From NCBI RefSeq assembly GCF_014205295.1, contig NZ_JACHNF010000001.1, positions 3,286,001 through 3,350,000 of the forward strand: 64,000 nucleotides of DNA. The letters are read 5' to 3'. Under the pieces are notes generated by a model. It was not told the origin of the DNA, did no database searches, and was given only the letters and a program-made list of their open reading frames with translations. Positions 60,096 through 64,000 of this stretch are shown here, one piece after another. The translations under genes were made by a program, and so were the position numbers. This DNA comes from Kribbella solani. Lineage in GTDB: Bacteria; Actinomycetota; Actinomycetes; Propionibacteriales; Kribbellaceae. Each line of letters starts with the position of its first letter. The stretch's first letter is position 1.

Positions 60096-60904
60096 ACCTT
60101 GCAAACCTGCTCCCCCAGCCCGTCGCCCCAGGCTCGCATCACGTCTCCCGCCCGCAGGTACCGCGGTGGCTTCTGCCCCGCGCCGACGCCTGCGGGCGTA
60201 CCCGTGCTGATCACGTCACCGGGGTAGAGCGTCATGAACTGCGAGATGTAGTGCACCAGGTTCGCGACGCCGAAGATCATCTCGGCCGTCGAACTGTCCT
60301 GCAGCACCGCGCCGTTCACATCCAGGCCGAGCTTGATCGCCTGCGGGTCCGGCACCTCGTCCGCGGTCAGAATCCACGGCCCGAGCGGGCAGAACGTCGC
60401 CGCGTTCTTGCCCTTGTCCCACTGACCGCCGCGCTCGAGCTGGAAGTGCCGCTCGGACACGTCGTTCACCAGGACGTACCCGGCGACATGCTCCATCGCC
60501 TCGGCCTCGTCGGCGAGGTACGCGGCGGTGCGGCCGATCACCACGCCGAGCTCGACCTCCCAGTCGGTCTTCTCACCACCTCGCGGAATCACCACGTCGT
60601 CGTACGCGCCGACCACGGTGTCCGGCGCCTTCATGAACAGAATCGGCTCGGCCGGCGCCTGCTGCCCGCCCTCGGCGGCATGGTCGGCGTAGTTCAGCCC
60701 GACGCAGACGATCTTCCCCGGGCTCAGCGGCGGCGCGACACGTACGCTTTCGAAGTCCACCGCCGGCTCCGCCGCTGAGGCACGGGCGCCCCATCGCGCC
60801 GGGTCGAACGGCTCGGCCGCGCCCGGCAACACCGCCACCCGTCCGTCGTCGGTCAGGACCGCGTCCCGTAGCCCGTCGTCGGTGTGGATTCGGAGCAGTC
60901 TCAC
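60089..60904 (-). CDS. Fumarylacetoacetate hydrolase-family protein
   Basis: A 271-aa FAH-family enzyme (hydrolysis of C-C bonds, decarboxylation or dehydration of 2-oxo acids). Metal-binding and catalytic motifs are CVGLNYADHAAEGG, DWEVELGVVIGR, NDVSERHFQ and TGTPAGVGAG. GTG at 60904 with GGAGG upstream; it overlaps the Tat-exported gene by 4 bp (GTGA). Within a sugar-uptake operon it may act on 2-keto-3-deoxy sugar acids; that is inference. Confidence 0.9.
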   Translation of the reverse strand: MRLLRIHTDDGLRDAVLTDDGRVAVLPGAAEPFDPARWGARASAAEPAVDFESVRVAPPLSPGKIVCVGLNYADHAAEGGQQAPAEPILFMKAPDTVVGAYDDVVIPRGGEKTDWEVELGVVIGRTAAYLADEAEAMEHVAGYVLVNDVSERHFQLERGGQWDKGKNAATFCPLGPWILTADEVPDPQAIKLGLDVNGAVLQDSSTAEMIFGVANLVHYISQFMTLYPGDVISTGTPAGVGAGQKPPRYLRAGDVMRAWGDGLGEQVCKVR

Positions 60905-62418
60905 TTGTTCCTCCAACCAGAGTTCTTCGCCCAGTTCAGGTACGCGATGCCCAATGCATGCGATCCCTGCACCGGTACGAGTTGCACGGCGTCGTACACG
61001 CGCAACGACTGTTGGTACACCAGCACGTCCTGCTCGGCGTACGCGCCCCATCGCGCGCACTGCACCGCGTTGGCCGGTACCGCATCGCCGGTGCCGTCCA
61101 CCCGGTACCAGACCTCGGTCGCGGATCGGATCAGCTTCTGCGTGAACGTCTTCGTGAACAGCTGCACGTCCGGTCCGGCGGTGATCCCCGCGTCGTACGC
61201 CGCATGCACGAACTCCGTACTGATCGCCGCGTGACTCAGGTCCTCGATCTGCTTCGAGGCCGGGTACGACGGCGTGTACTCGGAGATCCCGGCGGTCTTG
61301 GCGTACCCGTTGTACAGCTCGCTGTACGGCGGCCAGTACGTCCACACGTAGGCGCCGTCGACGACTCGGAGTGCAGGTTGGTACGCCTTCAGCAGCTGCA
61401 CCACCCGATCCCGGTAGTGCGGATTCCCGGTCGCGCGGAACAGTTCGACCAGTACTTGACCGATGCCCTGACTCTGGTTGTACGGCTGGATCGTGCCGTC
61501 GAACGGGATCGGCGCGCCCTTCGGCCAGACGTAATCGCCGGTGCCGTCCGAGCGCGAGACCCACTCCGGGTCGTGGAACCTGACCGCCTCGGTCGCCGCG
61601 GCGAGCATGTCCCGCGCGAACTGCCGCCGCTTGCCGCGCCGGAGCTTCGACGACTGCAGCACCATCCGCGCGTACCGTGCGAGCGGGAAGGCCAGCATGC
61701 CGGTGTGCACGGCGAACACGTAGAACTGCGGCTGGAAGGTGATCGTCGCGGCAGTCGGTGCGGGCGCGGCAGCAGGCGACGACCTGAGATCGACAGCGGT
61801 CCAGCGCAATGATGCATTGTAGGCGTTGTTGACTGCGGCAACTACATAGGCGGGCGACGCCGGATCGAGGGATACCCCTCGCAGCGTCACCACGGTCGTC
61901 GTGGCCGGGTTCCGGAGCGCGAGGTCGAAGGTACCGTTCGCAACGTTCGACACCTCGGCGGTGGATTCCGCGGACCTCGACCCGGCCCAGCGTAGTTGTA
62001 CGGCAGCCCGGCCGGAGCCGTCGGGCAGTACGCCATGGCCCGCGGTGTAGTTGCCGGCAGTGCGCCAGACTTTGCCGGATCGGCCGGCGTAGTCCTGTAC
62101 GTGACGTGCCTGGTCGGTGGTTGCCAGCAAGTGCCGGGCGCGATCCTCGAACGTACGCAGGTATCGCTCATCCTGGTGGGCCTCGTACATCCGGAGCAGC
62201 GCGAGCAGGAAGTACGACTCGCCCCACGCGTACAGGCCGGCCTCGTTGTTCTGTGGGTTGGATGCGAGATAGCCGGATTGGGCTGCGTCGAACGCTTCGG
62301 GTGAGTCGTACACGAGTGGTGCGGCGGAGGCGGACAGAGCCGGGAGGCCGGTCCAAGCGGCGACGCCGCCCGCCGTGGTTCCCAGGATGAGCGTACGGCG
62401 GCTGAGCTGTGGGTGCAT
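60901..62418 (-). CDS. Tat-exported protein, possible six-hairpin carbohydrate-active enzyme
   Basis: A 505-aa protein with a twin-Arg signal (LSRRTLILGTTAGGVAAWTG). The mature part consists of helical hairpins in an (alpha/alpha)-type arrangement (ESYFLLALLRMYEAHQDERY, a motif of such barrels) interrupted by a beta-rich insert at about residues 140-225. It resembles secreted glycoside hydrolase, lyase or epimerase-type proteins, but I cannot assign a family. It sits between two sugar permeases and an FAH enzyme, supporting a role in uronate or polysaccharide use. GAGGAACCC is the RBS. Confidence 0.6.
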   Translation of the reverse strand: MHPQLSRRTLILGTTAGGVAAWTGLPALSASAAPLVYDSPEAFDAAQSGYLASNPQNNEAGLYAWGESYFLLALLRMYEAHQDERYLRTFEDRARHLLATTDQARHVQDYAGRSGKVWRTAGNYTAGHGVLPDGSGRAAVQLRWAGSRSAESTAEVSNVANGTFDLALRNPATTTVVTLRGVSLDPASPAYVVAAVNNAYNASLRWTAVDLRSSPAAAPAPTAATITFQPQFYVFAVHTGMLAFPLARYARMVLQSSKLRRGKRRQFARDMLAAATEAVRFHDPEWVSRSDGTGDYVWPKGAPIPFDGTIQPYNQSQGIGQVLVELFRATGNPHYRDRVVQLLKAYQPALRVVDGAYVWTYWPPYSELYNGYAKTAGISEYTPSYPASKQIEDLSHAAISTEFVHAAYDAGITAGPDVQLFTKTFTQKLIRSATEVWYRVDGTGDAVPANAVQCARWGAYAEQDVLVYQQSLRVYDAVQLVPVQGSHALGIAYLNWAKNSGWRNK

Positions 62419-62460
62419 GGGTTCCTCACAAGGTGGACGGGATTCTCGACAGCGCTGGCG

Positions 62461-63273
62461 TCAGCCTTTGACGGCACCGCCCATGCTGTTGAGGATGCGT
62501 TTTTGCAGCAGCAGGAAGACCAGAACGACCGGGACCAGCGAGATCACCGTTCCGGCGGCGAGCCCGCGGACGTCGGTCCCGGAGACACCGCTCAGGTACG
62601 CGATGCCGAGCGCGATCGGGAACTTGGACTGGCTGGTCAGCACCACCAAGGGCCAGATGAAGCTGTTCCAGACCGAGACGAACCCGAGGATCGCCAGCAC
62701 CGCGAGCGTCGGCGCGACGATCGGTATGCAGATCCGCCAGAAGATCGCGAACTCGTTCGCACCGTCCACGCGGGCCGCCTCGACGACCTCGTCGGGGATC
62801 TGCGAGAACGCCTGGCGGAGCAGGAAGATGCCGAGCGAGGACAGGATCGCGGGCAGGATCACCGAGGCGAAGGTGTCGGTCAGGCCGAGCTGGCTCATCA
62901 CCAGGAACCGCGGGATCAGCATCAGTTCGCCGGGCAGGAACATGATCGACAGGAACAGCATGAAGAACACCCCGCGACCGCAAAACGCGATCCGCGCCAA
63001 TGGGTACGCGGTCAGGGCGGACACGATCAGGTACACCGGGATCGTGATGCCGACGTAGATCAGCGAGTTCAGTACGAACCGCGCGTACGGGATCGTCGTC
63101 CACGCTTCGCGGAACCAGGTCGCTACCGGTGGCCGCGGGATCAGGTCCGGCGGGAACCCGAACACGTCCTGACCGGCCGGTTTGGTGGCCGAGCTGAGCA
63201 GGATCAGGAACGGGCCGATGAACAGCGCGGCGACCGCGATCAGCAGGACGTACAGCGCGATCCGGCGGCGCAT
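62461..63273 (-). CDS. CUT1-type sugar ABC transporter permease (MalG type)
   Basis: A 270-aa permease with six hydrophobic segments. The EAA loop EAARVDGANEFAIFWRICIP near residue 180 contacts the ATPase, and YPLARIAFCGR lies in the preceding loop region. The ATG at 63273 overlaps the stop of the other permease (TGATG). The second permease is of MalF type. Probably carries oligosaccharides together with a solute-binding protein encoded to the right. Confidence 0.92.
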   Translation of the reverse strand: MRRRIALYVLLIAVAALFIGPFLILLSSATKPAGQDVFGFPPDLIPRPPVATWFREAWTTIPYARFVLNSLIYVGITIPVYLIVSALTAYPLARIAFCGRGVFFMLFLSIMFLPGELMLIPRFLVMSQLGLTDTFASVILPAILSSLGIFLLRQAFSQIPDEVVEAARVDGANEFAIFWRICIPIVAPTLAVLAILGFVSVWNSFIWPLVVLTSQSKFPIALGIAYLSGVSGTDVRGLAAGTVISLVPVVLVFLLLQKRILNSMGGAVKG

Positions 63274-64000
63274 CAGACGTCCCTCCGCCGGGTCACCAGC
63301 AGGTTGAAGCCGGCCAGCACGATCATGATCGCCCACAGCAGCAGGCCGACGGCGCTCGCATAACCCATGTCGTAGTCCTCGAAGGCTTTCGACCAGATGT
63401 AGTAGCCGAGGGTGAGAGTGGAGTCGAGCGGACCGCCGCGGGTCAGCACGTAGACGGACTCGAACGCGCGCATCGCCTCGAGCATGCTGAGCACGAGCGT
63501 GACCGCGAACGTCGGCCGCAGCGCGGGGACGACCACGTGCCGCAGCCGCTGCCAGGCGTTCGCGCCGTCGATCGTGGCCGCCTCGACCTGCTCGGACGGC
63601 ACCGCCTGCAGACCGGCCAGGTAAATCATCATGAACAGTCCGGCGCTCTTCCACGCCTCCAGCAGGACGACGGTCGGCAGCGCCCAGTGCCGGTCGAGCA
63701 GGAAGTCGATCGGTCCGGCGCCGAACAGGCCGAGCATCCAGTTGACCACGCCTTCGCGGTTGAAGACGTACCGCCAGGCGACCGCCACCGCGACCATCGA
63801 CGTGATCACCGGCAGGTAGTAGAGCATCCGGAAGGCCTGGATCGCGCGCAGTTTGAGGTTCACCAGCATCGCCAGGAACAACGGCAGGACGACCGTGAGC
63901 GGCAGGAACATCACGACGAACAGCAGGGAGTTCCGCAGCGCGATCCAGACTCGCGGGTCGTGCCCGAGCTCGATGAAGTTGTCCAGGCCGGAGAAGCGGA
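63273..64000 (-). CDS. CUT1-type sugar ABC transporter permease (MalF type), truncated by the window edge
   Basis: The frame is open to the right edge, continuing past the methionine at 63914 into residues such as SGLDNFIELGHDPRVWIALR, so the gene's N-terminus lies outside the window. The EAA motif EAATIDGANAWQRLRHVVVP and four or more hydrophobic helices are present. It is upstream of, and overlaps, the MalG-type permease, as in binding protein-MalF-MalG operons. The solute-binding protein should be just to the right. Confidence 0.92.
   Translation of the reverse strand, partial: RFSGLDNFIELGHDPRVWIALRNSLLFVVMFLPLTVVLPLFLAMLVNLKLRAIQAFRMLYYLPVITSMVAVAVAWRYVFNREGVVNWMLGLFGAGPIDFLLDRHWALPTVVLLEAWKSAGLFMMIYLAGLQAVPSEQVEAATIDGANAWQRLRHVVVPALRPTFAVTLVLSMLEAMRAFESVYVLTRGGPLDSTLTLGYYIWSKAFEDYDMGYASAVGLLLWAIMIVLAGFNLLVTRRRDV

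Overview
The window is high-GC chromosomal DNA from an actinobacterium. The core gene order (valS, folC, ndk, mreBCD-mrdA-rodA, the paired radical-SAM genes, rne, rplU-rpmA, obg, proB, proA, nadD, rsfS) is that of Streptomyces and Nocardioidaceae/Kribbellaceae chromosomes. GTG starts, 4-bp ATGA/GTGA overlaps and apparently leaderless starts are common. I favour a Kribbella-like organism; this is inferred from gene content and protein style, not from a marker gene.

Layout. 1-4.3 kb is a loose accessory area: a NUDIX and NlpC/P60-like pair, a tandem GNAT acetyltransferase, a SnoaL-like protein, a gene fragment, and a decayed tyrosine-integrase tail beside tRNA-Ala(GGC) (an old integration scar). 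4.8-6.9 kb holds nadD-rsfS-histidine phosphatase. 7-12.2 kb is a regulator-rich block: Lrp, an MFS exporter divergent from an unusual HxlR-peroxiredoxin fusion, an alpha/beta hydrolase divergent from PadR, and a lone Sfp-type PPTase. 12.2-22.7 kb, all minus, is the core proA/proB/obg/rpmA/rplU/rne/TIGR03936 segment, with an HXXEE membrane protein between proA and proB. 22.7-33.3 kb interrupts the normally adjacent TIGR03936/TIGR03960 pair with accessory genes: two membrane proteins, a frameshifted M64 metalloprotease, plsC-like, pheA, another tandem GNAT, a BlaI/M56 regulatory pair divergent from a PAP2-DedA operon, and a small secreted protein. 33.3-40.1 kb has TIGR03960, a pcaD-like hydrolase, Lrp/DUF2000, an ECF41 sigma factor with its carboxymuconolactone partner, a MarR/membrane-protein pair and a lipoprotein. 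40.1-50.9 kb is the cell-shape cluster (rodA, mrdA, mreDCB), ndk, DUF4233 and folC, with valS divergent. 51-60 kb is accessory: an AEC carrier, two secreted proteins, Tat-exported PhoD, LuxR and AraC regulators and a QOR2-like reductase. 60-64 kb is a sugar-uptake operon running off the right edge: two CUT1 permeases, a Tat-exported protein and an FAH-family enzyme.

Themes. Several divergent regulator/target pairs have clear inverted repeats between them; the best is a duplicated CTACTAC-N7-GTAGTAG dyad between blaI and the PAP2-DedA operon. That arrangement suggests a protease-relieved repressor controlling undecaprenyl-lipid recycling. A predicted ECF41 promoter precedes the ECF41 operon. 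Short tandem duplications of 15-33 bp recur at gene ends and in low-complexity tails. A nested inverted-repeat structure separates two convergent genes near 60.0 kb.
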